Assembly: GCA_900637135.1 (NCBI GenBank)
Contig: LR134353.1
Span: forward strand, 2,046,001-2,110,000
DNA from: Mycolicibacterium flavescens
Lineage (GTDB): Bacteria; Actinomycetota; Actinomycetes; Mycobacteriales; Mycobacteriaceae
Reading direction: 5' to 3'
DNA: 64,000 bases
The notes beneath the pieces are model-generated. The model did not search any database and had not been told where the DNA came from. It worked only from the letters and a program-made list of their open reading frames with translations. Below are positions 18,190-29,214 of this stretch, in pieces; position 1 is the stretch's first letter, and every line of letters begins with the position of its first letter. The position numbers and the translations under genes were made by a program.

Positions 18190-19308
18190 ATGACTGACGG
18201 CCCCCTCGAGTTCACGGTTGAGCGCAATGCGAACCGGGCGAGCGACGAGGTACGGGCGTCGATCCTGGCCGATCCAGGATTCGGCCGCTACCACACCGAT
18301 CACATGGTCTCGATCGACTGGAAGAAGGACGGGACCGAGGGTGAAGGCTGGCACAACGCGCGCGTGATCCCCTACGGCCCGATCGAACTCGACCCGTCGG
18401 CGATCGTGCTGCACTACGCGCAGGAGATCTTCGAAGGGCTCAAGGCCTACCGCTGGGCGGATGGCTCGGTCGTGTCGTTCCGCCCCGAGGCGAACGCGCG
18501 CAGGCTGCGCACGTCGGCGCGGCGGCTCGCCATTCCCGAACTGCCCGACGACGTCTTCATCGAGTCGCTGCGCCAACTCATTGCCGTCGACGAGCAATGG
18601 GTCCCACCCGCCGGTGGTGAAGAGTCGCTGTATTTGCGGCCCTTCGTATTCGCCACCGAGCCCGGACTCGGTGTGCGGCCGGCGACCGAATACCGCTACA
18701 TGGTCATCGCCTCTCCTGCGGGTGCCTACTTCACGGGCGGCATCAAACCGGTCTCCGTGTGGCTTTCCACCGAATACGTGCGGGCCTGCCCGGGCGGTAC
18801 CGGCGCCGCCAAATTCGGCGGCAACTACGCCGCTTCGCTGCTCGCCCAGGCCCAGGCCGCGGACAACGACTGCGACCAGGTGGTGTGGTTGGACGCCGCC
18901 GAACGCCGCTACGTCGAGGAGATGGGCGGGATGAACCTGTTCTTCGTCTTCGGCAGCGGCGGGTCGGCACGGCTGGTCACCCCCGAGCTGAGCGGCTCGA
19001 TCCTGCCCGGTGTGACGCGGGATTCGTTGCTGCAGTTGGCATCCGACGCTGGCTTCGCGGTCGAGGAACGCAAGATCGACGTCGACGAGTGGCAGAAGAA
19101 GGCGGCCGCGGGTGAGATCACCGAGGTGTTCGCGTGCGGGACCGCCGCGGTGATCACCCCCGTCGGCACCGTCAAGCACGCCGAGGGCGAGTTCACCATC
19201 GCCGACGGCGGGCCGGGGGAGATCACGATGGCGCTGCGCGACACGTTGACCGGGATCCAACGCGGCACGTTCGCCGATACGCACGGCTGGATGGCCCGGC
19301 TCGGCTGA
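18190..19308 (+). CDS. ilvE: Branched-chain amino acid aminotransferase
   Basis: PLP-dependent class IV aminotransferase that makes the last step of leucine, isoleucine and valine synthesis with glutamate as donor. The 372-aa protein shows the fold-type IV marks: [13 protein letters not shown], the PLP-lysine segment [16 protein letters not shown], the [23 protein letters not shown] signature region and [21 protein letters not shown] 18190 comes 6 nt after a TACAAT box, so it can be transcribed apart from gcvT. It is convergent with cobS, 20 bp away. Confidence 0.97.
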   Translation: MTDGPLEFTVERNANRASDEVRASILADPGFGRYHTDHMVSIDWKKDGTEGEGWHNARVIPYGPIELDPSAIVLHYAQEIFEGLKAYRWADGSVVSFRPEANARRLRTSARRLAIPELPDDVFIESLRQLIAVDEQWVPPAGGEESLYLRPFVFATEPGLGVRPATEYRYMVIASPAGAYFTGGIKPVSVWLSTEYVRACPGGTGAAKFGGNYAASLLAQAQAADNDCDQVVWLDAAERRYVEEMGGMNLFFVFGSGGSARLVTPELSGSILPGVTRDSLLQLASDAGFAVEERKIDVDEWQKKAAAGEITEVFACGTAAVITPVGTVKHAEGEFTIADGGPGEITMALRDTLTGIQRGTFADTHGWMARLG

Positions 19309-19328
19309 GCCGGGGCGCTCCGGCGGCT

Positions 19329-20051
19329 TCAGCGGATCGCGAGCCCCAACGCCGTGATCACGGTCGTCACCTCGATCGCGGCGCCGAGTACGTCGCCGGT
19401 GATGCCGCCGAAGCGCCGCACGCAGTGCGCCACGAGCACCGCGCCGCACGCGAGTCCGACGACGACGGCCAGTGGCCCCTGCCAGAGCCGGGGAGCCGCG
19501 AGCGCGGCCAACCCGGCGACCACGACCGCCCACGCGGCGACCACCAACGCCGATTGCGTGCCCGCGACGCGAGCGCCCAGCGCACTTCCCGCCGCGGCGG
19601 GCACGCCTCGACGGCACGCCAGCACCGCCGCCACCCGCCCCGCCATGACCGCCACCACCAGCCCGATCGCGGTCAGGCCGCCGAACGTGAAGGCCTGCGA
19701 CAGGATGACCAAGACCACCGCGGCCACGCCGAACGGGCCCGCCGAGCCGTCCCGCATCACCTCGAGGGCACGCTGCGGCGGGCCGTAGCAGCCCAAACCG
19801 TCGGCGGTGTCGGCGAGACCGTCGATGTGCAGGGCACGCGTCGCGGCGACGACGACGGCCACCGCCAGCGCCCCGGCCAGGGCTCCAGGCCCGAACGCCC
19901 ACGACGCCGCCCACACCGTGGCCGCCGCCAGCCCGCCGACCGCCGCGCCGGCCACAGGCAACGCCGTCAACACACCGCGACCGATCGCGGTCGAACTCCG
20001 TACCGGTACGACGGTGCCGAACGCGAAAGCCCCTGCAAGCGAACGGATCAC
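19329..20051 (-). CDS. cobS: Adenosylcobinamide-GDP ribazoletransferase (cobalamin synthase)
   Basis: CobS joins adenosylcobinamide-GDP with alpha-ribazole to make adenosylcobalamin (phosphate) at the membrane. The 240-aa protein is almost entirely hydrophobic, with several Ala/Val-rich helices, and contains the family metal-binding segment [19 protein letters not shown] 20049-20051 begins 3 bp after the cobT stop. It is the last gene of a cobU-cobT-cobS order that completes the nucleotide loop of vitamin B12. Confidence 0.94.
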   Translation of the reverse strand: MIRSLAGAFAFGTVVPVRSSTAIGRGVLTALPVAGAAVGGLAAATVWAASWAFGPGALAGALAVAVVVAATRALHIDGLADTADGLGCYGPPQRALEVMRDGSAGPFGVAAVVLVILSQAFTFGGLTAIGLVVAVMAGRVAAVLACRRGVPAAAGSALGARVAGTQSALVVAAWAVVVAGLAALAAPRLWQGPLAVVVGLACGAVLVAHCVRRFGGITGDVLGAAIEVTTVITALGLAIR

Positions 20052-20054
20052 CGG

Positions 20055-21110
20055 TTAGTTCTCCTGGGTCACGCGCGTGATGCCGGCTTCGTCGAACGTC
20101 GCCATCGACGTCAGCGTGGCCACCGCCGCGCGCACGACCGGCAGTGCTACCGCGGCCCCGGTGCCCTCGCCGAGACGCATGCGCATGTCGACGATCGGCT
20201 CGAGTCCGAGCCGGTTCAGCGCCACCTCGTGGGCGGGTTCGGTGGACAGATGCCCGGCCTGCCACCAGTGGCGGGCGCCGGGTGCCAGGCGTTCGGCCAG
20301 CAGGGCCGCCGCCGTCACCACCAGGCCGTCGAGCAGCACCGGCGTCCGCCGCACGGCCGCCTGCGCACAGAAGCCGGCGATCGCGGCGAGATCGGCGCCG
20401 GCGCAGATACGCAGCAGCGCAACGGGATCGGTGAGGCTGTTGCGGCACCGATACAGCGCGTCACGGACGGCGGCGGCCTTGCGTGCCCAGCCCGCGTCGT
20501 CGACCCCGGTGCCTCGCCCGACCAGTACGACCGGCTCGGTGTCGGTGAGCGCCGCGATCAAAGTCGTTGCCGGGGTGGTGTTTCCGATGCCCATATCGCC
20601 CGCGATAAGCAGGTCGGCACCCGAATCGACCTCGTCGTCGACGACGCGGCGGCCGGCCTCGAGCGCGGCGGTGACCTCGTCGGCGCTCAACGCGTCCTCG
20701 ACCGTGATGTCGCCGCTGCCCCGGCGTACCTTGTGCGCACCGATCGACGGCGAGTGCGGTTCTTCGGTGTCGACCGCGATGTCGACGACCCGCACGGTCG
20801 CGCCGGCGGCCTCGGCCAGCACGTTGATCGCCGCGCCGCCGGCGTCGAAGGTGGCGACCATCTGCGCGGTGACATCCGCCGGGTAGGCCGAAACTCCCGC
20901 CGAGGCGACGCCGTGGTCACCGGCGAACACCACCACTCGGGGCCGCTCGAGCGGCCGCGGCGGGCACACCCCCTGACATGACGCGATCCAGACCGCGAGG
21001 TCTTCGAGCCTGCCCAGGGAGCCTGCAGGTTTGGCCAGTTGGCCCTGGCGCGCACGGGCGGCGGCGGCGACCTCGGCATCGGGTGGCTTGACCGCCGGGA
21101 AGCCCGTCAC
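20055..21110 (-). CDS. cobT: Nicotinate-nucleotide:dimethylbenzimidazole phosphoribosyltransferase
   Basis: CobT makes alpha-ribazole phosphate from dimethylbenzimidazole and nicotinate mononucleotide. The 351-aa protein contains the characteristic [19 protein letters not shown] segment, the [15 protein letters not shown] motif, and the C-terminal [13 protein letters not shown] containing the catalytic glutamate. The GTG start overlaps the cobU stop (GTGA), showing coupling, and cobS follows 3 bp downstream. No cobalamin riboswitch was recognised upstream of the operon. Confidence 0.96.
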   Translation of the reverse strand: MTGFPAVKPPDAEVAAAARARQGQLAKPAGSLGRLEDLAVWIASCQGVCPPRPLERPRVVVFAGDHGVASAGVSAYPADVTAQMVATFDAGGAAINVLAEAAGATVRVVDIAVDTEEPHSPSIGAHKVRRGSGDITVEDALSADEVTAALEAGRRVVDDEVDSGADLLIAGDMGIGNTTPATTLIAALTDTEPVVLVGRGTGVDDAGWARKAAAVRDALYRCRNSLTDPVALLRICAGADLAAIAGFCAQAAVRRTPVLLDGLVVTAAALLAERLAPGARHWWQAGHLSTEPAHEVALNRLGLEPIVDMRMRLGEGTGAAVALPVVRAAVATLTSMATFDEAGITRVTQEN

Positions 21111-21637
21111 ACCGGGTCCTTCACGGCCAGTGGCTGCCCGGCGATGACGAGTACGACCCGATCGCAGACCGTCGCGAGCCGTTGGTTGAGCGATCCCAGC
21201 TCGTCGGCGAAACGGCGACCGGCCGCCGTCGCCGGCACGACGGTCAGCCCCACCTCGGGGCTCACCACCGCCAGCGGAGCGGGGAAGCCGTCGACCGCGT
21301 CGAGCAGGTCATCGACGTCCGCGGCGACCGAGCCGCCGGTCCACGCGCCCGAGCGGTCCATCGCCGCGGTCAGCCATGTACCGATGTCGTCGACCAGTGT
21401 TGCGGCGGGGTGCGCACGTAATCGCGTTGCGACGTCTGTGGTTTCGACAGTGGACCACCGGCCCTGACGGCGCGAGCGGTGGGCCGCCACCCGGGCCGCC
21501 CACTCGGGATCGTCAACGGTCGAAGGCCCGGTGGCCAGGTAGCACACCGGTTGCGCGTCGGTCGCCTCGGCGGCGAGCGCGGTTTCAGCCCACTGCGACT
21601 TACCCGATCGGATGCCGCCGAGCACCAGGGTGCGCAC
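21107..21637 (-). CDS. cobU: Adenosylcobinamide kinase/guanylyltransferase
   Basis: CobU phosphorylates adenosylcobinamide and then adds GMP. The 176-aa protein has the P-loop GGIRSGKS (7-14), the downstream [23 protein letters not shown] segment that carries the guanylylated histidine, and [15 protein letters not shown] 21635-21637 lies 5 bp after the DUF3043 stop, and the gene ends overlapping cobT, so the four genes DUF3043-cobU-cobT-cobS look like one transcript. Confidence 0.95.
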   Translation of the reverse strand: MRTLVLGGIRSGKSQWAETALAAEATDAQPVCYLATGPSTVDDPEWAARVAAHRSRRQGRWSTVETTDVATRLRAHPAATLVDDIGTWLTAAMDRSGAWTGGSVAADVDDLLDAVDGFPAPLAVVSPEVGLTVVPATAAGRRFADELGSLNQRLATVCDRVVLVIAGQPLAVKDPV

Positions 21638-21642
21638 CGGGC

Positions 21643-22326
21643 TCAGGTGACCTTGTCGCCGCGGTTCACCTGCGGGCGCGGTGCGCGCATGCGACGCAAC
21701 TGCGAGGCGCGGCTGGCCGCGTAGAAACCGAGCTTCCAGCCACCTTCGGTGTTGTCCGGGAACTTCTCGTCGACCAGCCGGTTGACCCGACGGCCGAGGA
21801 TGAAGCCGTCGATCACCATGATCAGCACCAGCACGAGCATCGCGGGGGAGAGCAGGCGCTGCACCTCGACCGAGGGCACCGCGAGCATCACGAAGATCAG
21901 GCCAAGGGCCGACGGCATGAACAGCCCGAGCACATTGCGCCGGGCGTCCACCACGTCGCGGACATAGCGGCGTACCGGTCCCTTGTCCCGGGGGAGCAGG
22001 TAGGCCTCTTCGCCGGCCATCATCTTCTCGCGGCGCTCGGTCATCTGCTCGCGGCGCGCCGCCTTCTCCTCGCGGCGTTCCTCACGGCTCATCGTGTTGC
22101 GCATCTCTTTGCGGCGGCGACGCGCTTCGGCGGCCGTCATCGGGGCGGGTGCCACCGGGCCGCGCTTGCGGGCCGCCTGGTCGCGCTTGGGGGTCGGCCT
22201 GCCCTTCGGTGGGGTGGTGCCAGGCCGGGCGGTTTCCTGCGCGTCGGCGGAGGTGTTCTCCGACACATCGGCGCTCGACGCGTCGGCGGTCGGCTTGTCG
22301 TCTTTCTTGCGGCCCAGCAGCTTCAC
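21643..22326 (-). CDS. DUF3043 membrane protein (Rv2206 homologue)
   Basis: The 227-aa protein has a long, charged, disordered N-terminus (residues 1-110, Lys/Arg/Glu-rich, including EERREEKAARREQMTERREK), two transmembrane helices at about 133-180, and a short basic tail. The function is unknown; the family is restricted to actinobacteria. GTG 22326 lies 7 nt after a TAACCT box, and a longer frame to 22440 is rejected because it runs into the divergent promoter. It leads the cobalamin operon, but nothing in the sequence ties it to B12 synthesis. Confidence 0.85.
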   Translation of the reverse strand: MKLLGRKKDDKPTADASSADVSENTSADAQETARPGTTPPKGRPTPKRDQAARKRGPVAPAPMTAAEARRRRKEMRNTMSREERREEKAARREQMTERREKMMAGEEAYLLPRDKGPVRRYVRDVVDARRNVLGLFMPSALGLIFVMLAVPSVEVQRLLSPAMLVLVLIMVIDGFILGRRVNRLVDEKFPDNTEGGWKLGFYAASRASQLRRMRAPRPQVNRGDKVT

Positions 22327-22333
22327 GCCTGCC

Positions 22334-22339
22334 AGGTTA
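22334..22339 (-). promoter_or_regulatory. -10 box of the DUF3043-cobUTS operon
   Basis: TAACCT on the minus strand, 7 nt before GTG 22326. Confidence 0.45.
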
Positions 22340-22460
22340 CTTCCGTCGCGAGGAGCGGTACTGCCAGGGGAGGAGGCCTGGGGACAAACTCGGGAATAGC
22401 GTCGAGACGAGGTACCGTTGATTTGTACGCGCCACGACAATGAGGCCTACAGGAGACGTA

Positions 22461-22835
22461 ATGACAGTTCAGGAAGAGTCGGCAGGAACTCCAGGGACGG
22501 CGACCGCCGCCCACGGCGTGACCCTGACCGACGCCGCTGCCGCGAAGGCCAAGGCGTTGCTGGACCAGGAGGGCCGCGACGACCTCGCCCTGCGCATCGC
22601 CGTGCAGCCGGGTGGGTGTGCCGGACTGCGCTACAACCTGTTCTTCGACGACCGGTCGCTCGACGGCGACCTGTCCGTGGAGTTCGGCGGCGTGAACCTG
22701 ACGGTGGACCGGATGAGCGCCCCGTATGTGCAGGGCGCGACCATCGACTTCGTCGACACGATCGAGAAGCAGGGTTTCACCATCGACAACCCCAACGCCA
22801 CCGGCTCGTGCGCCTGCGGCGACTCGTTCAACTGA
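22461..22835 (+). CDS. A-type iron-sulfur carrier protein (HesB/IscA/ErpA family)
   Basis: The 124-aa protein carries the three cysteines of the A-type carrier family: the first in QPGGCAGLRY and the last two in the C-terminal GSCACGDSFN. Such proteins pass Fe-S clusters to targets, which could include LipA and the Rieske protein encoded in this window (inference). ATG 22461 has an AGGAGA ribosome site directly upstream (22451-22456), so an earlier in-frame ATG at 22440 is not used. It is divergent from the DUF3043 operon and convergent with the next gene. Homologue of Rv2204c. Confidence 0.93.
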   Translation: MTVQEESAGTPGTATAAHGVTLTDAAAAKAKALLDQEGRDDLALRIAVQPGGCAGLRYNLFFDDRSLDGDLSVEFGGVNLTVDRMSAPYVQGATIDFVDTIEKQGFTIDNPNATGSCACGDSFN

Positions 22836-22851
22836 TTTTTGACCCGGTCGG

Positions 22852-23484
22852 TCAGTACTGACCTGACGTGCGCGGCAGGTAGGAACACACCAGGATTTCG
22901 TTGTCTTGGGCCAACAGCTGGGCGACGGCCTGCTGTTCCCGGGTGTCGTTCTGTCCTCGGCGCGATCCGCCTGCCGGCGTCACCCGCATGGTGAACAGCA
23001 CCTGCGCCTGATGGGGCGAGGGCTGGACGATCTTGTCGATCGATATCACCTCGGCCTGCCTGTACTGCTTGCGGAACGCGTCACCCGACAGGCGCGCCAG
23101 CGCCAGATCCGAGCGCTTCTCCTTCACCGCATCGAACAGCCCACACAGGGTGTGGCGGGCGACCGTCTCGTCGTCACCATTGGTCAGCGCATCCAGGTAG
23201 TCCTGGATGGCCGCCGTTGCCGAGGATTCGCTCAGCGCGTTCGAACTGGCCGGCTCCTCGTCCCCGCCCGCCATGGCGATGACCGCGACGACCGCTGCGA
23301 CCAACGCGACCGCCACCACCGCTGCCAGGACGATCGGCCAGCGCTTCTTCTTCCGGTACGGCACCGGCGGCGGCAGCATGCCCGGATACGCCGACGGCAC
23401 GTTTTCCGGATACGGAAGTGATTGCGGATACATTTGCGGGCCGGTCGGTCCAGCGCCGTATTCGGGCGGGTACGGGCCGGTCAT
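22852..23484 (-). CDS. Membrane-anchored protein with Pro/Tyr-rich N-terminus (Rv2203-like)
   Basis: The 210-aa protein starts with a Pro/Tyr/Gly-rich cytoplasmic segment (1-43), a KKKR stop, one transmembrane helix (about 48-72) and an extracellular domain of about 135 residues that resembles the DUF4878/NTF2-like folds found after such anchors in actinobacteria. It contains two conserved-looking cysteines (HTLCGLF and ILVCSYL) that could form a disulfide. A GGGGGAG ribosome site precedes ATG 23484. The function is unknown. It is divergent from adoK. Confidence 0.75.
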   Translation of the reverse strand: MTGPYPPEYGAGPTGPQMYPQSLPYPENVPSAYPGMLPPPVPYRKKKRWPIVLAAVVAVALVAAVVAVIAMAGGDEEPASSNALSESSATAAIQDYLDALTNGDDETVARHTLCGLFDAVKEKRSDLALARLSGDAFRKQYRQAEVISIDKIVQPSPHQAQVLFTMRVTPAGGSRRGQNDTREQQAVAQLLAQDNEILVCSYLPRTSGQY

Positions 23485-23563
23485 AGATTTGCTCCCCCGA
23501 GATGTGGGTCGGAATGCGCCTGTCTACAGTTGCTGGCGGGCTTTTGTACGCAGGTTAGCGCAC

Positions 23564-23569
23564 TAGAAT
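23564..23569 (+). promoter_or_regulatory. Probable -10 box of adoK
   Basis: TAGAAT; the predicted transcript would have a leader of about 28 nt carrying an AAGGG ribosome site before GTG 23604. Confidence 0.4.
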
Positions 23570-23600
23570 ACCTAGGCGACTTAATAAATGAAGGGTGTAG

Positions 23601-24578
<978 letters not shown>

Positions 24579-26510
24579 CTAGAGCTGCACCGGGTAGGTC
24601 GGCTCGCCGATCTGCGGAGTGATGGCGTGCTCGACGAAGATCGCGTGCCACAGCATGAAGATCAGCACGGTCCACAACCGGCGGCTGTGATCGCTTGTGC
24701 CGTCGCGGTGTTCGTCGAGCATGGCGCGAACGGTCGCCAGGTCGACCAGATCGCCGGCCTGTGACGAGCTGACCATCGAGTACGCCCAGTCCTGCAGGTC
24801 GCCGGCCCGCAGCCAGTGCCGGATCGGGACGGGGAAGCCGAGCTTGGGCCGGTTGAGCACGTGCTCGGGAACGATCGGCTCCAATGCCCGCCGTAATGCG
24901 AACTTCGTTGTGGCCCTGGTGATCTTCTGGTCATACGGCAGACGGGAAGCGACCGCGAAAACCTCGGGGTCCAGGAAGGGCACCCGCAGTTCGAGCGAGT
25001 TCGCCATCGTCATCTTGTCCGCCTTGACCAGGATGTCGCCGCGCAACCAGGTGAACAGGTCGACGTGCTGCATGCGCGCGACCGGGTCCCACCCCTGCGA
25101 CGCGGCGTACACCGGTGCGGTCACGTCGGTGTGCGTCCACTCCTGGCGGAAGCCGGGAAGCACCGCGCGCAGTTGCTCGTCGGAGAAGCTGCGCGCATTG
25201 CCGTAGTAACGCTCCTCGAGCGTGAGCGAACCGCGGTGCAGCAGGCTCTTGCCCCGCATCCCCTCGGGCAGCGGTCGCGACGCGCGCCCCAGCGACCGTC
25301 GCAGCGGCCGCGGCAGGTATTCGAACGGCTTCAGCGACAACGGTTCCCGGTAGATGGTGTAGCCGCCGAACAACTCGTCGGCGCCCTCGCCGGAGAGCAC
25401 CACCTTGACGTGTTTGCGGGCTTCGCGGGCGATGAAGAACAACGGAACCAGCGCCGGGTCGGCCACGGGTTCGTCGAGATACCAGACGATTTCGGGCAGC
25501 GCGGCGACGAACTCGGACTGGCTGACGACCTTGGCCACATGCCTGGCGCCGATCGCCTCCGCCGAGGCGACCGCGACGTCGACCTCGGAGAAACCTTCCC
25601 GCTCGAATCCGGTGGTGAACGTGATCAACCGCGGGTTGTGCCGCATGGCCAGCGCGGCGATCGCCGTCGAGTCGATGCCGCCGGACAGGAACGCGCCCAC
25701 TGTCACGTCGGCCCGCATGTGCTTGGCCACCGAATCCTCGAGCACCGCGGTGATCTCGTCGTAGCGCTCCTGCTCGCGGCCCTGTATGAACGGCACAGCG
25801 GTGAACCGCGGGTGGAAGTAGCGGGTCACCTCGAGTTCACCGCCGGGGCGCACGCGCCCGTAGCTACCCGACTCCAGCCGCCGGATCCCGACGTGCAGCG
25901 TCTCGGGTTCGGGCACGTACTGCAGCACCGTGTAGTGCTGAACGGCGCGCTGATCGATGTCGAGGTCGAGACCCAGCTCGTCGGCGAGCTCGAGCAGGCA
26001 CTTCTTCTCGCTGCCCACCGCCGTGCCGCCGGGGCCGGTGGCCAGATAGAGCGGCTTGATGCCGAACGGGTCCCGGGCGCAGAACAGCTCACCGCCGACG
26101 GTGTCCCACAACGCGAAGGCGAACATGCCGCGCAGCCGGGTCAGCGCCTCGGTGCCCCAGTGGTGGTAGGCCGCGATGATCGTCTCGCCGTCACCGTCGG
26201 TGTTGAACGTCACGCCGTGCCGGGCCGACAGTTCCTCGCGTAGCTCGAGGTAGTTGTAGATCTCGCCGTTGAACACGAGCACATAGCGGTCGGGCGTGTC
26301 CGGCGGCCCCCACCGCAGGGGTTGGTGGCTGTGGGCGATGTCGATGATCGACAACCGGTTGAACCCGAGCACGACGCGGTCGTCGGACCAGGTCCCGGGC
26401 TCGTCGGGGCCGCGATGACGCATGAGGTGGGACGCACCGGACACCGCGTCGATCAGCGCGGGGGAGACGTCAGCGGACGGGTCACGTACCAGGGCCAGCA
26501 GTCCGCACAC
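24579..26510 (-). CDS. asnB: Asparagine synthetase (glutamine-hydrolysing)
   Basis: The 643-aa protein has an N-terminal class II glutaminase domain whose catalytic Cys is residue 2 (GTG-TGC start), followed by RHRGPDEPG and NGEIYNYLELREEL, and a C-terminal ATP-pyrophosphatase domain with the SGGIDSTAIAAL P-loop. Because the nucleophile must be exposed after methionine removal, GTG 26510 is the correct start and longer in-frame starts are rejected. A CATACT box lies 6 nt upstream. It makes asparagine, or may amidate another substrate: in mycobacteria and corynebacteria some AsnB/LtsA proteins amidate peptidoglycan meso-DAP, an alternative worth keeping. Confidence 0.93.
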   Translation of the reverse strand: MCGLLALVRDPSADVSPALIDAVSGASHLMRHRGPDEPGTWSDDRVVLGFNRLSIIDIAHSHQPLRWGPPDTPDRYVLVFNGEIYNYLELREELSARHGVTFNTDGDGETIIAAYHHWGTEALTRLRGMFAFALWDTVGGELFCARDPFGIKPLYLATGPGGTAVGSEKKCLLELADELGLDLDIDQRAVQHYTVLQYVPEPETLHVGIRRLESGSYGRVRPGGELEVTRYFHPRFTAVPFIQGREQERYDEITAVLEDSVAKHMRADVTVGAFLSGGIDSTAIAALAMRHNPRLITFTTGFEREGFSEVDVAVASAEAIGARHVAKVVSQSEFVAALPEIVWYLDEPVADPALVPLFFIAREARKHVKVVLSGEGADELFGGYTIYREPLSLKPFEYLPRPLRRSLGRASRPLPEGMRGKSLLHRGSLTLEERYYGNARSFSDEQLRAVLPGFRQEWTHTDVTAPVYAASQGWDPVARMQHVDLFTWLRGDILVKADKMTMANSLELRVPFLDPEVFAVASRLPYDQKITRATTKFALRRALEPIVPEHVLNRPKLGFPVPIRHWLRAGDLQDWAYSMVSSSQAGDLVDLATVRAMLDEHRDGTSDHSRRLWTVLIFMLWHAIFVEHAITPQIGEPTYPVQL

Positions 26511-26563
26511 GGCGCCAGTATGCCTAATCGTGAGGTGTGTTGAGACCTGCACCCGGGCGTGGT

Positions 26564-26579
26564 CTACGCTGCGTAGTAT
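26564..26579 (+). promoter_or_regulatory. Promoter region of ctaC with a 13-bp palindrome
   Basis: A perfect palindrome CTACGC-T-GCGTAG (26564-26576) overlaps the first bases of a TAGTAT -10 candidate (26574-26579) upstream of ctaC. It could be an operator, but one 13-bp site is weak evidence. Confidence 0.35.
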
Positions 26580-26638
26580 TCGCTCCAGAAATTGACCGCA
26601 CCGCGGTCGCGCGTCACTGACTTCTAGGAGGCTCCAAC

Positions 26639-27706
26639 GTGACACCTCGCGGGCTGAAGGCGGTGGCGCGAACCGCGTCGCTGTCAATCGTCCTGGGTGC
26701 TACGGCGTTGCTGCTCAGCGGTTGCAGCTGGTCGGAGGTGCTGGGCCTGGGATGGCCGAAGGGCATCACGCCCGAAGCGCACGTCAACCGCGAACTGTGG
26801 ATCGGTTCGGTAATCGCCTCGCTGGTTGTCGGCGCGATCGTCTGGGGCCTCATCTTCTGGTCCTCGGCGTTCCACCGGGCCAAGAAGACCGACACCGAGC
26901 TGCCCCGCCAGTTCGGCTACAACATGCCGCTGGAACTGGTGCTGACCGTCATACCGTTCCTGATCATCTCGGTGCTGTTCTACTTCACCGTGGTGGTGCA
27001 GGAAAGGATGCTGCACGAGGAGTCCAACCCCGAAGTCGTCGTCGACGTCACCGCCTTCCAGTGGAACTGGAAGTTCGGCTATAAGTCGGTGAACTTCTCC
27101 GACGGCACCCTCACCTATGACGGCGCCGACCCCGAGCGCGCGGCTGCCGTGGCGTCCGGCCCCGAGGGTCTGGAGGGTGAGCACGGCGGCGAATTCGGTT
27201 CACACGACCCGGCATTCGGCGTGATCGCAGGCAAGCACCCGCAGGACCGCTCGTACCTGGCGTTCGACAAGGTCGAGACGCTCGGTACGTCCTCGGAGAT
27301 CCCGGTGCTGGTGGTGCCGTCCGGCAAGCGCATCGAGTTCCAGATCGCCTCCGCCGACGTCATCCACGGATTCTGGGTGCCGGAGTTTTTGTTCAAGCGC
27401 GACGTGATGCCGAACCCGCGGGCCAACAACTCCGACAACACCTTCCAGATCAGCGAGATCACCCAGACCGGGGCGTTCGTCGGGCGGTGCACCGAGATGT
27501 GCGGCACCTACCACGCGATGATGAACTTCGAACTGCGCGTGGTGGAGCCCAACGACTTCAAGGCCTATCTGCAGCAGCGCATCGACGGCAGGACCAACGC
27601 CCAGGCGCTGCAGGCGATCAACCAGCCGCCGACCGCCGTCACCACGAAGCCGTTCGACACCCGTCGCGGTGAACTGGCGCCCCAGCTATCGCAGGCCAGC
27701 AAGTAG
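26639..27706 (+). CDS. ctaC: Cytochrome c oxidase subunit II (aa3 type)
   Basis: The 355-aa lipoprotein precursor has a signal peptide with lipobox LLSGC (Cys29), two transmembrane helices (about 52-75 and 97-120), and a periplasmic cupredoxin domain with the CuA ligands in HGFWVPEF and [14 protein letters not shown]. Residues about 160-200 are an insertion typical of actinobacterial CtaC, which contacts cytochrome cc in the bcc-aa3 supercomplex. GTG 26639 has a strong AGGAGG site (26626-26631). ctaF follows after 9 bp. Confidence 0.97.
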   Translation: MTPRGLKAVARTASLSIVLGATALLLSGCSWSEVLGLGWPKGITPEAHVNRELWIGSVIASLVVGAIVWGLIFWSSAFHRAKKTDTELPRQFGYNMPLELVLTVIPFLIISVLFYFTVVVQERMLHEESNPEVVVDVTAFQWNWKFGYKSVNFSDGTLTYDGADPERAAAVASGPEGLEGEHGGEFGSHDPAFGVIAGKHPQDRSYLAFDKVETLGTSSEIPVLVVPSGKRIEFQIASADVIHGFWVPEFLFKRDVMPNPRANNSDNTFQISEITQTGAFVGRCTEMCGTYHAMMNFELRVVEPNDFKAYLQQRIDGRTNAQALQAINQPPTAVTTKPFDTRRGELAPQLSQASK

Positions 27707-27715
27707 GGACACCAC

Positions 27716-28135
27716 ATGCATATCGAAGCCCGGCTTTTCGAGTTCTTGACCGCGTTCTTCGTTCTCGCTGCCGTCGTCTACGCGGTGCTGACGGCGATGT
27801 TCCAGTACGGCGGCATCGAGTGGGCCGGCACTACCGCGCTGGTGTTGACCGCCGGCCTGACCCTGATCACTGGCACGTTCTTCCGGTTCGTGGCACGGCG
27901 CCTGGACACCCGACCCGAGGACTACGAGGACGCCGAGATCAGCGACGGCGCAGGTGAGCTGGGTTTCTTCAGCCCGCACAGCTGGTGGCCGGTGATGATC
28001 GCGCTGTCGGCCTCGATCGCCGCGGTCGGTGTGGCGCTCTGGCTGCCGTGGCTCATCGTGGCCGGTGCCTGCTTCGTGATCGCAACGGTTGCGGGCCTGA
28101 CCTTCGAGTACTACACCGGCCCCGAGAAGCACTGA
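27716..28135 (+). CDS. ctaF: Cytochrome c oxidase polypeptide 4
   Basis: The 139-aa protein has four hydrophobic helices in two pairs (about 7-30, 37-56, 88-106 and 108-128) separated by the acidic loop [22 protein letters not shown], as in actinobacterial CtaF. It is a small structural subunit of the aa3 oxidase. The ATG lies 9 bp after the ctaC stop, in one operon. Confidence 0.95.
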   Translation: MHIEARLFEFLTAFFVLAAVVYAVLTAMFQYGGIEWAGTTALVLTAGLTLITGTFFRFVARRLDTRPEDYEDAEISDGAGELGFFSPHSWWPVMIALSASIAAVGVALWLPWLIVAGACFVIATVAGLTFEYYTGPEKH

Positions 28136-28347
28136 CCGTCGAATCGGCTGCCCTGCCGTTCGGTGCGGACGGCCAAGGCCACAGTCAAGGTCACAATCGG
28201 GCCACCACTTGCGGCGGGAACCGTGGCGGGTGATCACGCCCGGTTACGGCGTTGGGTAATGTTGCCGAGGCACGGTCAGTCGCCGCCGCTGAGCCGGGAG
28301 TCTGTGGCGTGCCGCGCCGGTTGAGTAGTCGAGAAGGATAGGCGTAA

Positions 28348-29214
28348 ATGAGCGGGCCGAATCCCCCGGATGACGAAGGGTCGGATTTTCCGAGTCGGGA
28401 GCCGAGTCAAGAACCAAACCAGACCGGCGGTGACCAGCCCGCGCCCGATAGCAGCGACACCGACTTCTACTCGCGGGCCTATTCGGCGCCAGAGTCCGAG
28501 CAGTTCACGGCGGGCCCCTATGTACCGGCCGACTCGTCGCTGTACGACTACGACAACTACGAGCCGGCCGAACCGGTCGACCAACCCGCACCGCCACGGT
28601 GGCCGTGGGTCGTCGGCGTGGCGGCCATCATCGCGGCCATCGCGCTGGTGGTCTCGGTTTCGGTCTTGGTGACCCGCACCGACACCGACAACCTCGCAAC
28701 ACCCGAGACCTCGACCACGACCGTGGCGCCCCCGGTGCAGGACGAGATCACGACCACCACGCCGCCGCCACCGCCTCCGCCGCCTCCACCGAGCGAAGAG
28801 CCACCACCGCCACCGCCCGAAACGGTGACGGTGACCCAGGAGCCGCCTCCGCCGCCCGCACCGGCCGAACCGCCACCGCCGCCACCGCCTCCGGAGACCA
28901 CGTCGCCGCCGGCGCCACCACCACCCACGACGACCCGTTCGGGCCCGCGACAGGTCACCTATTCGGTGACGGGAACCAAAGCACCGGGAGACATCATCAC
29001 CGTGACCTACATCGACGCGTCGGGCCGAAGCCGGACCCAGCGCAACGTCTACATTCCGTGGTCCCTGACCGTGACACCGATCTCGCAGTCCGAGGTCGGC
29101 TCGGTGCAGGCGTCGAGCCTGTTCCTGGTCAGCCGGTTGAACTGCTCGATAACCACGAGCGACGGCACGGTGCTGTCGTCGAACACCAACAACGCCGCAC
29201 AGACCAGCTGCTGA
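28348..29214 (+). CDS. mmpS3: MmpS3-type membrane protein with proline-rich linker
   Basis: The 288-aa protein has an acidic, Ser/Tyr-rich cytoplasmic segment (1-84), one transmembrane helix (about 86-108), a long Pro/Thr/Glu linker with runs of prolines (about 139-200), and a C-terminal MmpS beta-sandwich domain (206-288) with two cysteines (LNCSI and the terminal C). MmpS proteins usually partner MmpL lipid transporters, but no mmpL is adjacent; MmpS3 is the orphan type found beside ctaC-ctaF in mycobacteria. AAGGA precedes ATG 28348. The stop overlaps the next start (TGATG). Confidence 0.93.
   Translation: MSGPNPPDDEGSDFPSREPSQEPNQTGGDQPAPDSSDTDFYSRAYSAPESEQFTAGPYVPADSSLYDYDNYEPAEPVDQPAPPRWPWVVGVAAIIAAIALVVSVSVLVTRTDTDNLATPETSTTTVAPPVQDEITTTTPPPPPPPPPPSEEPPPPPPETVTVTQEPPPPPAPAEPPPPPPPPETTSPPAPPPPTTTRSGPRQVTYSVTGTKAPGDIITVTYIDASGRSRTQRNVYIPWSLTVTPISQSEVGSVQASSLFLVSRLNCSITTSDGTVLSSNTNNAAQTSC

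Noticed and set aside
18133..20448. 771-codon leftward frame across ilvE and the cob genes
   Set aside because: It crosses several well-supported genes on both strands and is very Arg/Gly-rich; a shadow frame.
21638..22460. Cobalamin riboswitch ahead of cobU-cobT-cobS
   Set aside because: The cob genes follow DUF3043 by 5 bp, and the short gap before DUF3043 has only a -10 box; no B12-box-like or long structured leader was seen.
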